Below, in pieces: positions 16,562 through 25,448 of a DNA stretch of 64,000 nucleotides. Below the pieces are notes generated by a model. That model had not been told where the DNA came from. It did not search any database and worked only from the letters and a program-made list of their open reading frames with translations. The translations under genes were made by a program, and so were the position numbers. The DNA is from Janibacter terrae NBRC 107853. GTDB taxonomy: Bacteria; Actinomycetota; Actinomycetes; Actinomycetales; Dermatophilaceae. The stretch is from NCBI RefSeq assembly GCF_001591405.1, contig NZ_BCUV01000006.1:310001-374000 (forward strand), in the 5' to 3' direction. Positions within the stretch are counted from its first letter, which is position 1, and every line of letters starts with the position of its first letter.

Positions 16562-19500
16562 TCAGTCCTTCGCGAGAGCGAGCAGGTCGGGGTCACCGAT
16601 GATCGGCGCATCGGCGTAGAGGGCAGTGACGGCAGCGTCCATGTCGGACTTGATGAGCGCGGGGTCGGTGATCTCGACATAGCCCCACCGGCCGAAGCCG
16701 CCATGGTTGTTGACCGCGGTGCACCAGACATCACGGGCGGTCGTCGCCTTGACCTTGACCGACCCCGGCGAATGTGCGGACTTCTGCCCGCCGGACACCT
16801 CAACGAGGAGCACCCGGTCGAAGTCCTCGCCCTCGGCACGGGCCAGCCGGACGAGGAAGTCAGGGACATAGTCGTGCGACGAGCCCTCGTGGACATACGG
16901 GATCGAGAACCCGAGCCGGTCGTTCTTCGCATAGGCCGCGACCCGCTTGTCGTGCTCGCACCACTCCATGAGCAGCTGCTCCCACGTGTTGCCGCCGACC
17001 CCGTCGAGCACGACGTGGCTGATCTCGCTGCGGTCCGAGGCAGTCGGCAGCGCCGTCTTGCGGGTGGCGAAGCGGACTCCCCCCGTCGAGCCGATCGGGT
17101 CGTACCGCCGGAGGATCGGGCGCAGGCTGGGCCTGCGATCCCCTTCGTGCTTGGTCACCGCCGCGTACACCGCGTCACAGGCCCGGGCCTGCCATTGCGC
17201 GTACTTCGCCAGGTGACCGAGGTGCCAGCCCTCCTCGACGACGACCGCTCGATCGATCCACTCCGTGCAGAGCTCAGCCAGACGCGGGAAGAGCCACGGC
17301 TTCGGCTCGGCCCGCACCCCCTTCGCATCGATCTCCTCCCCCAGGGCGAAGTGGTGCTGCACGAGGCGCTTGGCGAGCTGGAATGCGACCGCTCGCGGCC
17401 GGATCGCTCCGATCTCGTCCTCGACGAGCTCAGGTTCCCCGACGACCGGTGCCGACTGGGTCCAGCTCGGCACCGTGCTGGGCCCGATGACGAAGGGCGC
17501 GAGGTCCTCCGGCAGCCACAGCTCCTCGTCTGCCACCTCGAGGCGATACCCGTCGACCTTGGGGAAGATGATGCGCAGATCCTCGCGGCCCGGCACGCTG
17601 CGCACCTCCGTAGCCGGCAACGGCGGGGGCGTGTCCTTCGGTGGGGTGCCGCCGATGAACATGAAGGGGACGCCGTAGACGTTCGCGTACTCCGGCTCGA
17701 ACCGTCCCTCCTCGTTGACGGCGTAAGAACGGCGACGCAGCCCTCGGCCGACCACCTGCTCGCAGAGCAACTGGGACTTGAAGGCGCGGATGCCGAGGAT
17801 GTGGGTCACCGTGTTCGCGTCCCAGCCCTCGGTGAGCATCGCGACCGAGACAACGCACCGGACGTCTGCCCCGAGCATCCCCTTCTTGCCGACAGTGTTC
17901 ATCACCTCGCGGAGGAGGTCCTCGTCGGTGAGGGCGTCCGCATCGGCCCCCGGGTTGCGACGCCGGTACTCAGCCTTGAACGCCTCGATCTCAGCGGCGG
18001 CCGCTTCCTTGAAGTCCTTCTTCATCGCCTCGCCGGACTCGAGCTGCGCGGAGTCGACGAGGATCGTGCGCGGCTTGGCGTGCGCGACCTCCCCGTCGCC
18101 GTTCTTGAAGAGCCCGAGGTTGCCGGGCACGTGCACGGTGGTGCCGTCGTCGCGAGTGACCTCGGTGCCGGCGATCCAGTCGTGGACGAGCTTGGAGACA
18201 GCGGTGTTCGGGCAGACGGCGATGAAGACCGGCGGTGGCTCCTCGAGCGGCTCGAGCACCCGCTCCCAGTGCTCGTAGGCGCGCAGGTATGACCGGTAGA
18301 GACTGTGCAGCGCGGCCTCGAGCTCGGCGGGCATGACCCACGAGGTGATGTCGGTCTGGGCCCGTGCCCGCTTGGGCAGGTCCTTGCCGACCATCTCCCA
18401 GAGGTTGCGGAAGGTCACCGTGTCGGTCGTCGTGTCGTCGTCAACCGGGATGCGCGGGGCCTTGATGATGCCGCACTCGATCGCGTCCATGAGTGAGAAG
18501 TCGCTCACGGTCCACGGGAAGATGTAGCCCTCCTTGTACCCGCTCCCCCCGAGGTAGAACGGAGTAGCAGAGAGGTCGTAGACGGCCTTGACCCCGACGT
18601 GCTCCTGGATGGCACGGATCCCCTTGAACCACACCCGGGCGTCCTCGTTGCGCTGCTTGTCCTCGGAGTCGGCCTTCTCGACGCCCTCGGCCTCGTCCTC
18701 GACGGTGATCGGCTTGTCCATGTAGCAGTGGTGCGCCTCGTCGTTGAGCACAACGATCTCGCCTGACTGCCTCCCGCCCCCGAAGCCGCGGAGCACTCGT
18801 GAGACCATCGCCGCCTCGGTCTCTTTGAAGGGGTCCTCGGACTTGCCCGCGAGCAGCAGCTTGCGGGTCGTGCGCGCGACGCCCTTGATCTCTTTGGCGT
18901 CCTTGAGCAGGAAGGAGTGGTAGTTCGTGATGATGATCTGCGCCTTGCCCAGCAGACCCTCGAGGTCGGCCGGGACGATGCCTCGCTCGCGGTAGTAGTT
19001 CTGCGGGTCGTTCGGCTGCAGGACCCGGAGCCGGTCACGGATGGTGATGCCCGGTGCGACGATGAGGAAGCGCTTGGCGTAGCGGGGGTTGCTCGGGCTG
19101 GCCACCTTGTTCAGCGTCTGCCACGCGATGAGCATCGCCATGACGACGGTCTTGCCCGACCCGGTCGCCATCTTCAGGGCGGTGCGTGGGATGCCCTCGT
19201 TGTGCTCGTCATTGAAGCCCTCGATGACCGCACGACGGTCGCGGTACCCCTTCGTCCGGCCGGCGACCTCGGCGAGGAAGATCGCGGTCTCCGCCGCTTC
19301 GCGCTGCGCGAAGAGGATCCTGTTCTCCCGCGAGGGGTCCGACCAGTGCCGCAGCAGCTTGGCGCTCGTCGCGGTCGTGCCCGGGTAGCCGCCGTCGCGC
19401 CAGTTGGCGACGTCGACGCGGAGCTCGTTGATCAGGGAGTTTTCCTGCCGCGTCTCTTCCACCAAGCCGAGCGTGAGCTGGTCCGCTGAGTCAGAGGCTG

Positions 19501-19699
19501 ATGTTACGGCAGACTTCTTGCGTCCATGCTTTCTTACCTGTGCAACAGGGATATAGGACTCGCTCGAGCGACGGCCGTCGCGGACCTCTCCGGTCGGACC
19601 CTTGGCACCGATGACGAAATGCTGGGCTGGCGGATCGTAGGGCCCATTGAGGACCGGGTTCGACAGGGGCGACGCGACGTCGTCAGTGTCTGCAATCAA
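16562..19699 (-). CDS. Type III-like restriction helicase-nuclease (Res, BPTD_3080-like)
   Basis: A 1045-residue SF2 helicase-endonuclease. Motif I is MATGSGKTVVMAML, motif II VVLNDEAHHCY, motif III YDLSATPFYLGG, and motif VI region QLLCEQVVGRGLRRRSY. The C-terminus has a nuclease-like segment (HDYVPDFLVRL ... VLLVEVSGGQK) in which the usual (D/E)xK is a variant. It is the first gene of the minus-strand operon and is followed by the methyltransferase after 4 bases. The apparent start is TTG at 19699 with GGAG eight bases upstream; internal starts would remove part of a poorly conserved N-terminus. Role: cutting of unmodified DNA. Confidence 0.87.
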   Translation of the reverse strand: MIADTDDVASPLSNPVLNGPYDPPAQHFVIGAKGPTGEVRDGRRSSESYIPVAQVRKHGRKKSAVTSASDSADQLTLGLVEETRQENSLINELRVDVANWRDGGYPGTTATSAKLLRHWSDPSRENRILFAQREAAETAIFLAEVAGRTKGYRDRRAVIEGFNDEHNEGIPRTALKMATGSGKTVVMAMLIAWQTLNKVASPSNPRYAKRFLIVAPGITIRDRLRVLQPNDPQNYYRERGIVPADLEGLLGKAQIIITNYHSFLLKDAKEIKGVARTTRKLLLAGKSEDPFKETEAAMVSRVLRGFGGGRQSGEIVVLNDEAHHCYMDKPITVEDEAEGVEKADSEDKQRNEDARVWFKGIRAIQEHVGVKAVYDLSATPFYLGGSGYKEGYIFPWTVSDFSLMDAIECGIIKAPRIPVDDDTTTDTVTFRNLWEMVGKDLPKRARAQTDITSWVMPAELEAALHSLYRSYLRAYEHWERVLEPLEEPPPVFIAVCPNTAVSKLVHDWIAGTEVTRDDGTTVHVPGNLGLFKNGDGEVAHAKPRTILVDSAQLESGEAMKKDFKEAAAAEIEAFKAEYRRRNPGADADALTDEDLLREVMNTVGKKGMLGADVRCVVSVAMLTEGWDANTVTHILGIRAFKSQLLCEQVVGRGLRRRSYAVNEEGRFEPEYANVYGVPFMFIGGTPPKDTPPPLPATEVRSVPGREDLRIIFPKVDGYRLEVADEELWLPEDLAPFVIGPSTVPSWTQSAPVVGEPELVEDEIGAIRPRAVAFQLAKRLVQHHFALGEEIDAKGVRAEPKPWLFPRLAELCTEWIDRAVVVEEGWHLGHLAKYAQWQARACDAVYAAVTKHEGDRRPSLRPILRRYDPIGSTGGVRFATRKTALPTASDRSEISHVVLDGVGGNTWEQLLMEWCEHDKRVAAYAKNDRLGFSIPYVHEGSSHDYVPDFLVRLARAEGEDFDRVLLVEVSGGQKSAHSPGSVKVKATTARDVWCTAVNNHGGFGRWGYVEITDPALIKSDMDAAVTALYADAPIIGDPDLLALAKD

Positions 19700-19864
19700 C
19701 TCTAGTGCTCCTGTCCCCGAGATACTCGTCGTGAGCCTAGCGACTCGTACCGACAGCCGAGCGGATGTCCTCCCGGCGATTATGGTCGTCAGGCATACTC
19801 ACCACTGTCATAGCGGCCCGACGGGCTTCCTCTCGAAGGACATGCCCCCACCCGCACGAGTTTC
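19700..19864. promoter_or_regulatory. Divergent promoter region of the two defence operons
   Basis: This 165-base gap separates the restriction operon (minus) from the DUF2075 operon (plus), so both promoters must lie here. It is less GC-rich than its neighbours. I can see weak -10-like sequences only (CATACT near 19794 on plus; TAGGCT on minus near 19740) and no clear operator. Confidence 0.4.
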
Positions 19865-21754
19865 GTGCTGCCTGGGGACCTGTCCGTGCCACTTCTTCGC
19901 TCCTCCGTCCGGGGGTTCTCGGCGCTCGAGCACCATCTGGCAGACCGCCTTGCCGAACAGATGTCGATCCAGACCGGTCACTCCCCCTCCGCCAGCGAGC
20001 GCCGCTCGTGGGAGCGGAGCATCCCTGCCCTTCGCGCGGACCTGCTCGATGCTGGACTCGACGACGTCGAGATGCTCGTCGAGTACCAGCTCCCGCTCAC
20101 GTCCAAGCGTGCCGACGTCGTCCTCGCGGGTGTGCACCCGCGGACGGGACACCCTTCGTACGTCGTCATCGAGCTCAAGCAGTGGTCGGCCGCCGAGACC
20201 TACGAGGACTCCGACACGCTCGTAACCGTCGAGCAGTACGGCGGGCGCGCCGTCACCCACCCGGCGGTGCAGGTCGAGGGGTACGTCGACTACATCGCCG
20301 ACTTCACGAGCCACCTCGCCGAGACCGAGCACTCACTCGTCGGTGCGGCCTACCTGCACAACGCGACCGATCGCGGCGTGGAGGACCTCTTCACTCGACC
20401 AGCCACGGAGCGGTCGCGACTCTTCACCGGGCAACGCCGGGGTGCCTTCAGCGAGTTCCTCGCCCAGCACCTGGCTGCCGGCGAGTCGGGCACCGCTGCT
20501 GCGGATGCCCTGCTCAGCTCACGGATCGCGCCGAGCAAACAGCTCCTCGCGGTTGCCGCGGATGAGGTGCAGCGAAGGGAGATGTTCGTCCTGCTCGACG
20601 AGCAGCGCGATGCCTACGAACACGTGCTGCACGCGGTCGACCGGGCCCGGCGGGCCAACACGAAGCGGGCGATCGTCGTCAGCGGTGGACCGGGCAGCGG
20701 CAAGTCGGTCATCGCGCTCTCGCTCATGGGCGAGCTGTCGCGTCAGGGGCGCAGCGTCGTCCACGCGACCGGGTCGCGCTCCTTCACGCAGACGCTGCGG
20801 CGCGTCGCTGGTGCTCGCGCGCCGCGGGTGCAGAAGCTCTTCAAGTACTTCAACTCCTTCATGACCGCCGAGGCGAACGACCTCGACTGCCTGATCCTCG
20901 ACGAGGCGCACCGCATCCGGGAGTCGTCGGTCAACCGGTACACGCGCAAGGAGCAGCGCGAGCACGTCCAGCCGCAGATCCACGAGCTGCTCTCTGCCGC
21001 ACGTGTGCCGGTTTTCCTGCTCGACGAGCACCAGGTGGTGCGGCCGGGTGAGCTCGGGACTGTGCAGGACATCGAGCGATACGCAGCTGTCCTCGGCATC
21101 GAGGTGGAGGAGATCAGGCTCGACGACCAGTTTCGCTGCGGCGGGTCGCAGATCTACGTCGACTGGGTGCTGCGACTGCTCGGGCTGGTGCCGGGCGGGC
21201 CGGTCCCCTGGACCGGCGACGACGGGTTCGACGTCGAGGTCGTGGACTCTCCCCTCGAACTGGGCCACGTGCTCGGTCAACATCACGCCGACGGGTATAC
21301 GGCGCGCGTCGCGGCTGGGTACTGCTGGCCGTGGAGCGACCCGCGACCGGACGGGACGCTCGTGGATGACGTCGTCATCGGTGACTGGTCCCGGCCATGG
21401 AATCTGCGGGGCGAGCGCTCGGTCGGCGGTGCTCCCCCTTCCGCGCTGTGGGCCTCGGACCCGGCCGGTTTCGGTCAGGTGGGGTGCATCTACACGGCGC
21501 AGGGGTTCGAGTACGACCACGCCGGCGTGATCCTCGGGCCCGACCTCGTGTGGCGCGACAGACGGTGGGTTTCGGTGCGCGAGGCGAACCGCGACCCGGA
21601 CTTCAAGAGCCGAACGAAGGTGCCGGACGAGGACTTCGACCGGCTCGTACGCAACGTCTACAAGGTGCTGCTGACGCGCGGGATGCGCAGCGTGCACATC
21701 TACTCAACGGACCCACAGACCAGGGACTTCCTGCGGTCGCTCGTGCGCTCATAG
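19865..21754 (+). CDS. DUF2075 helicase with N-terminal PD-(D/E)XK-like nuclease domain
   Basis: A 629-residue protein. The N-terminal part has a restriction-nuclease pattern: KRADVVLAG, then YVVIELKQWSA (the ExK). The P-loop ATPase has VVSGGPGSGKSVIALSL, LDCLILDEAHRIRESS and VFLLDEHQVVRPGE. The conserved end has YTAQGFEYDHAGVILGPDL and VYKVLLTRGMRSVHIYSTD. This is the Schlafen-3-like DUF2075 group, often found in defence islands. GTG at 19865 is the longest start; GTG at 19886 is possible. The gene is divergent from the restriction operon and heads a plus-strand set with an EVE-HNH endonuclease and a MazG-like protein. Confidence 0.82.
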   Translation: MLPGDLSVPLLRSSVRGFSALEHHLADRLAEQMSIQTGHSPSASERRSWERSIPALRADLLDAGLDDVEMLVEYQLPLTSKRADVVLAGVHPRTGHPSYVVIELKQWSAAETYEDSDTLVTVEQYGGRAVTHPAVQVEGYVDYIADFTSHLAETEHSLVGAAYLHNATDRGVEDLFTRPATERSRLFTGQRRGAFSEFLAQHLAAGESGTAAADALLSSRIAPSKQLLAVAADEVQRREMFVLLDEQRDAYEHVLHAVDRARRANTKRAIVVSGGPGSGKSVIALSLMGELSRQGRSVVHATGSRSFTQTLRRVAGARAPRVQKLFKYFNSFMTAEANDLDCLILDEAHRIRESSVNRYTRKEQREHVQPQIHELLSAARVPVFLLDEHQVVRPGELGTVQDIERYAAVLGIEVEEIRLDDQFRCGGSQIYVDWVLRLLGLVPGGPVPWTGDDGFDVEVVDSPLELGHVLGQHHADGYTARVAAGYCWPWSDPRPDGTLVDDVVIGDWSRPWNLRGERSVGGAPPSALWASDPAGFGQVGCIYTAQGFEYDHAGVILGPDLVWRDRRWVSVREANRDPDFKSRTKVPDEDFDRLVRNVYKVLLTRGMRSVHIYSTDPQTRDFLRSLVRS

Positions 21755-21846
21755 GGCAACACGTAACACCAACCGAACACCGACGGAACGACAGGCTTCC
21801 GCTGCCGGACATGCCTCACCCGTGACTCACACGGAGCAGGCATGTC

Positions 21847-22755
21847 ATGACCACGTGGATCTTCGGGATCGACGAGGAGAACCCACAGCACTGGGACTAC
21901 GCGAAGCGCTACGGGATCTGGCATCTCACGAAGCGCGTTGGCGTCAAGGCCGGCGACCACATCTACTTCTGGCAGACCGGGGATCCCAAGACGGCGGGGT
22001 ACAAGCCCGGCCTCATCGGGCTCGTCCGTGCCCGGACGGATCTCGAGCCCGTGCGTCCGGGCGAGACGATGCCGTGGAACATCGGCGACGACAAGCGGGA
22101 CAACTACAAGTTCCGCGTAGAGCTCGACGTCGTGTCTCCCGAGTCAACGAGCGTGGCGAGCTGGACGACGCTGAAGACGAACACCGGCGTGGCGGGGGCG
22201 CTCAACTTCGGACCGCGGGAGGTGAAGTCCACCGACGGTGAGCGGTGGTTGCGCCGCCAGCTCGACATCGGCGAGACGAAGGACATCTCCCTCACCCTGC
22301 AGGATGCGGTCGACGTCATCGACCCAGGTGACGCCGACTCGGACGAGGACCTGCGTCGACGGGTGCGGGCATCCATCGTGGTCCGCGAAGGCCAAGGCAC
22401 CTTCCGGCAGGGGCTGCTGGACGCGTACCGAGAGCAATGCGCGATCACCGGGATCTCCGAGCCTGTCCTGGATGCTGCCCATATCCGGCCGTACAAGGGG
22501 CGCCACAGCCACGCGCCGTCGAACGGACTCCTTCTGCGCACCGACCTGCACACGCTCTTCGACAAGCACCTGCTGACTGTCGTCCATGACGCCGGCTACT
22601 ACCGCGTCCGCGTCTCGGACGACCTGAGCGCCGACATGTACCGGGAGCTGGACCAGCAGTTGCTGCAGGTCGTGCCACTCTCGGCGAAGCACCGACCGAG
22701 TCCAGGCCTGCTGGAGGAGCACAACAACGAGTGCCGCAAGAAGTGGGCTATATGA
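21847..22755 (+). CDS. EVE-domain HNH endonuclease
   Basis: A 302-residue fusion. The N-terminal EVE (PUA-like) domain, TTWIFGIDEENPQHWDYAKR ... GDHIYFWQTG ... KPGLIGLVRA, binds modified bases in the known members. The C-terminal HNH domain (residues about 190-260) has YREQCAITGISEPVLDAAHI, then PSNGLLLRTDLHTLFDKHLL, with the metal-binding histidines H212, H235 and H241 present. Such fusions are type IV-like restriction enzymes for modified phage DNA. It follows the DUF2075 gene by 92 bases, and the MazG-like gene starts 28 bases after it. Confidence 0.88.
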   Translation: MTTWIFGIDEENPQHWDYAKRYGIWHLTKRVGVKAGDHIYFWQTGDPKTAGYKPGLIGLVRARTDLEPVRPGETMPWNIGDDKRDNYKFRVELDVVSPESTSVASWTTLKTNTGVAGALNFGPREVKSTDGERWLRRQLDIGETKDISLTLQDAVDVIDPGDADSDEDLRRRVRASIVVREGQGTFRQGLLDAYREQCAITGISEPVLDAAHIRPYKGRHSHAPSNGLLLRTDLHTLFDKHLLTVVHDAGYYRVRVSDDLSADMYRELDQQLLQVVPLSAKHRPSPGLLEEHNNECRKKWAI

Positions 22756-22783
22756 TGACGACCCAGTGGTGTTGGCTGGGGTC

Positions 22784-23128
22784 ATGAACACCGAGGTCTG
22801 GACCGAGCGCATCCGGCAGTTCGCGCAGGAGCGCGACTGGGAGCAGTTCCACACGCCGAAGAACCTGGCGATGGCGCTGTCGGTCGAGGCGAGTGAGCTG
22901 CTCGAGATTTTTCAGTGGATGACGCCGGAGCAAGCAGCGGAGGTCATGTCGGGCGAGAAGGCTCGCGCTGTCCAGGACGAGGTCGCGGACATCTTGACCT
23001 ACCTCCTGAGGCTCGCTGATGTCCTGGGCGTCGATCTGGACGACGCACTGACGGCCAAGGCGGCGAGCAACGCCCAGCGCTATCCGGTGGACGAGTTCAG
23101 GGGATCGGCCCGTAAGGCGGAAGACTGA
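22784..23128 (+). CDS. MazG-like nucleotide pyrophosphohydrolase
   Basis: A 114-residue single-domain protein of the MazG/iMazG (DUF84-unrelated) group. The metal-binding acidic pairs are EASELLEIFQW and DEVADILTYLLRLADV. Such enzymes hydrolyse NTPs or dNTPs to monophosphate and pyrophosphate, and homologues also occur in phages and defence islands. ATG at 22784 is preferred over a GTG six codons upstream. The stop is TGA, and the same frame stays open for about 65 more codons. Product fits house-cleaning or nucleotide-depletion roles. Confidence 0.88.
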   Translation: MNTEVWTERIRQFAQERDWEQFHTPKNLAMALSVEASELLEIFQWMTPEQAAEVMSGEKARAVQDEVADILTYLLRLADVLGVDLDDALTAKAASNAQRYPVDEFRGSARKAED

Positions 23129-23350
23129 TCCCGCCTGCCGCCTGCCGCCCCCGGCCCCGGCCCCGGCCCCGGCCCCGGGTGGACGAACGACTCCCTGACG
23201 CCCGGCTACACCGGCTGCCGCCAGGGCTACCCGGGCGGCAGGATCAACGGCGTCTACTGGTGGAAGCCATCGCCTGCTGATCGCTCGGGCCGCCCATCGA
23301 GCCATGGTCGACGGATTCGGCACCCCTGACGCCCTCCCACATCTCGGGAC
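23129..23350. other. Gene-free stretch with GGCCCC tandem repeats and a protein-like frame
   Basis: Five tandem CCCCGG/GGCCCC-type hexamers lie at about 23149-23178. In the frame of the preceding MazG-like gene, beyond its TGA, reading continues as a Pro/Gly run and then GWTNDSLTPGYTGCRQGYPG, GRINGVYWWKPSPADR. This looks like the tail of a secreted or nuclease-associated protein, but no start was found. It is probably a fragment of a lost gene. Confidence 0.4.
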
Positions 23351-23369
23351 GCATAACGTCACGTTATGC
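23351..23369. promoter_or_regulatory. 19-bp palindromic operator upstream of the YeeE-like gene
   Basis: GCATAACGTCACGTTATGC is a perfect 9-1-9 inverted repeat. An AT-rich stretch, AATAAATAA, follows directly and could supply the -10. It lies 32 bases before the GTG start, a classic repressor position. The regulator is not identifiable here. Confidence 0.7.
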
Positions 23370-23400
23370 AATAAATAAGTTGGGGCGTAGTCTCGCCGCC

Positions 23401-24669
23401 GTGACTGCGACGATCAACCCGGACCGGCCCCCTTCGCCCGATGCCGTTGTGCAGCAGGGCGACGCCACGACGCCGCCCGCCATGGACCGCCCGAAGTCTC
23501 TGGCGGCAACCACGGCACTCGTCATCGGTGCCCTCGGCGTCGGCTACCTCGCCGCCACCCACGGCGTGAAGCAGGCCGGTCTCCTCGCGCTCGGCATCGG
23601 CTTGGGTATCGCGCTCTTCCACGCCCGTTTCGGCTTCACCTCCGCCTGGCGCCAGCTCGTGTCCGTCGGCCAGGGCCGGGGCCTCCGTGCCCACACGGTG
23701 CTGCTCGGCACGACCGCGACCTTCTTCGCGATCATCTTCACCACCGGCATCGGCTTCGGCGTCACGCCCGAGCCGAGCGTCGACCCGATCGGTGTCGGCA
23801 CGATGGTCGGCGCGCTGCTCTTCGGCATCGGCATGCAGCTCGGCGGCGGGTGCGCGTCCGGCGTGCTCTACCACGTCGGCAGCGGGCAGAGCGCCACCGT
23901 GATCACGCTCCTCAGCTTCGTCATCGGCTCCTTCGCCGCCACCTGGCGCTACGACTTCTGGCACGAGACGCTGCCGAGCTTCGGTTCCTACTCCCTCGCC
24001 GAGGACATCGGCTACGGCGGCGCCCTCGTGGTCACCCTGCTCGTCCTCGCCGCCATCGCCGCCGTGAGCCTGCTCGTCGAGCGCCGCCGGACTCCCCCGC
24101 CCGTCGCGCCGGTCCCCACGGCACAGGGTCTGGCACGGATCGTGCGCGGCTCCTGGCCGATGTGGGTCGGGGGACTCGTCCTCGCCGTCCTCAGCGCCCT
24201 CGTCCTGATGACGAAGGGGAGCGCCTGGGGTGTCACGAGCGCCTTCGCCGTGTGGGGCGCCAAGGTCGCTCAGGCACTCGGCATGCACCCCGAGACGTGG
24301 GCCTACTGGCAGCAGCCCGGCCCCGCAGCCGACCTCAACGGCTCGCTGCTCGACCAGGCGACGACCCTGAACAACCTCGGCATCATCGTCGGCGCCGCCC
24401 TCGCCGCCGCCATCGGCGGCCAGTTCGTCATCCAGCGCCGCATCCCCGGCCGCGTCGTCGCCGCTGGGATCCTCGGTGGATTCCTCATGGGCTACGGCGC
24501 CCGTCTGTCCTTCGGCTGCAACATCGGCGCCTACCTCGCCGGCATCGCCAGCTTCAGCCTCTCGGGCTGGGTGTGGGCGGTCGTCGCCCTCGTCGGCACG
24601 TGGCTCGGCCTGAAGGTCCGCCGCCGGCTGGGACTGGCGACCCCGGCCCCGGGCGACGGGGTCTGCTGA
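23401..24669 (+). CDS. YeeE/YedE-family sulfur-compound transporter
   Basis: A 422-residue membrane protein with about ten hydrophobic segments. The two family signatures with the functional cysteines are present: MQLGGGCASGVLYHVGSG in the first half and LSFGCNIGAYLAGI in the second. YeeE relatives import thiosulfate through relay of these cysteines; others bring in selenium or tetrathionate sulfur. GTG at 23401 is preferred, as the upstream TTG at 23380 overlaps the AT-rich promoter. The first 45 residues are a cytosolic Pro-rich tail. No rhodanese or TusA gene is adjacent. A palindrome upstream suggests repression. Confidence 0.87.
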   Translation: MTATINPDRPPSPDAVVQQGDATTPPAMDRPKSLAATTALVIGALGVGYLAATHGVKQAGLLALGIGLGIALFHARFGFTSAWRQLVSVGQGRGLRAHTVLLGTTATFFAIIFTTGIGFGVTPEPSVDPIGVGTMVGALLFGIGMQLGGGCASGVLYHVGSGQSATVITLLSFVIGSFAATWRYDFWHETLPSFGSYSLAEDIGYGGALVVTLLVLAAIAAVSLLVERRRTPPPVAPVPTAQGLARIVRGSWPMWVGGLVLAVLSALVLMTKGSAWGVTSAFAVWGAKVAQALGMHPETWAYWQQPGPAADLNGSLLDQATTLNNLGIIVGAALAAAIGGQFVIQRRIPGRVVAAGILGGFLMGYGARLSFGCNIGAYLAGIASFSLSGWVWAVVALVGTWLGLKVRRRLGLATPAPGDGVC

Positions 24670-24686
24670 GCGCACCCGCACGTCAG

Positions 24687-24723
24687 CCCCCTTCGAGACG
24701 GCCGCGGGCGGCCTCCTCAGGGA
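24687..24723. repeat. Palindromic repeat, GC-stem variant
   Basis: An inverted copy of the repeat at 4598-4734. The inner stem is GGCCGC-gg-GCGGCC in place of GGTTGC/GCAACC, with the outer CCCTT and AGGGA conserved. It lies between convergent genes. Confidence 0.8.
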
Positions 24724-24775
24724 GCGTTGGGCGGGCGGCCTCGCACACGTCAGGGGGCGTGGATCGGGTGCTTCG

Positions 24776-25351
24776 TCAGCGCCGCTGCGGCACCAGGAAC
24801 CACCGCATCGCCTTGGTCAGCACCGGCGAGACGAGGAAGACCATGCCCACCACGATGATCACGACGTTGATCGCCGTGGACAGCAGGAAGGGCAGACCCA
24901 GGTCCTTCCAGATCGGCGCGATGAACCACAGGACGAGCGAGGCGAGCGGCCAGATGCCCATCCACGTGACGACGGCCGTCTTCCACCTCGGGACGACGGT
25001 GCGGGCGGGCACGTCCGGCCCGAGGAACCACTCGTCGATCGCGCTGAGGCGCCGGTGCTCCGGCTCGCCCTCCGCGTGCGGGCGCATCCGCGTGAAGATC
25101 TCGCGCCGCTCGGCCGATCCGTCCCACCGTGCGAGGTCGTCCTCGGAGGCGAAGTTGACGACCACCTGGTACAGCCCGCCCTCACGCTCCGGCGGGATGA
25201 GCTCCGCCCCGAGGAAGCCCCGGTGCTGACGCATCAGCACGAACATCTCCCGCACGAGCTCCTCGTACTCCCCCGCGTGCCCGGGGCGGGCGCGCCGGCG
25301 CGCGATCCGGGTGACAGTTGCTTCCCCAGCGCTCTCCGCCATGCGACTCAT
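24776..25351 (-). CDS. Antibiotic-biosynthesis-monooxygenase-domain membrane protein
   Basis: A 191-residue protein. The N-terminal ABM-type ferredoxin-like domain (TVTRIARRRARPGHAGEYEE ... FLGAELIPP ... LYQVVVNFASEDDLARW) is followed by a linker. Two or three membrane helices come next (VVTWMGIWPLASLVLWFIAP; LSTAINVVIIVVGMVFLVSP). ABM domains act as heme-degrading or quinol oxygenases, or as dimerisation units. The membrane-anchored form is a known actinobacterial and proteobacterial family of unknown role. ATG at 25351 is chosen because AGGAGAG precedes it at good spacing. Confidence 0.78.
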   Translation of the reverse strand: MSRMAESAGEATVTRIARRRARPGHAGEYEELVREMFVLMRQHRGFLGAELIPPEREGGLYQVVVNFASEDDLARWDGSAERREIFTRMRPHAEGEPEHRRLSAIDEWFLGPDVPARTVVPRWKTAVVTWMGIWPLASLVLWFIAPIWKDLGLPFLLSTAINVVIIVVGMVFLVSPVLTKAMRWFLVPQRR

Positions 25352-25448
25352 GCCCTCTCTCCTGCGCGTCCACGCGATCAGGGCATCCAAGCACCCGCCC
25401 CTGTCGGGTGACGCTGCGTTCGCCCTCGCGGAACGCAAGCGAGCGCCC

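Noticed and set aside
23149-23178. GGCCCC hexamer tandem as a phase-variation switch for the MazG gene
   Set aside because: It lies after the MazG stop and hexamers do not change frame, so no on/off effect on that gene is expected.
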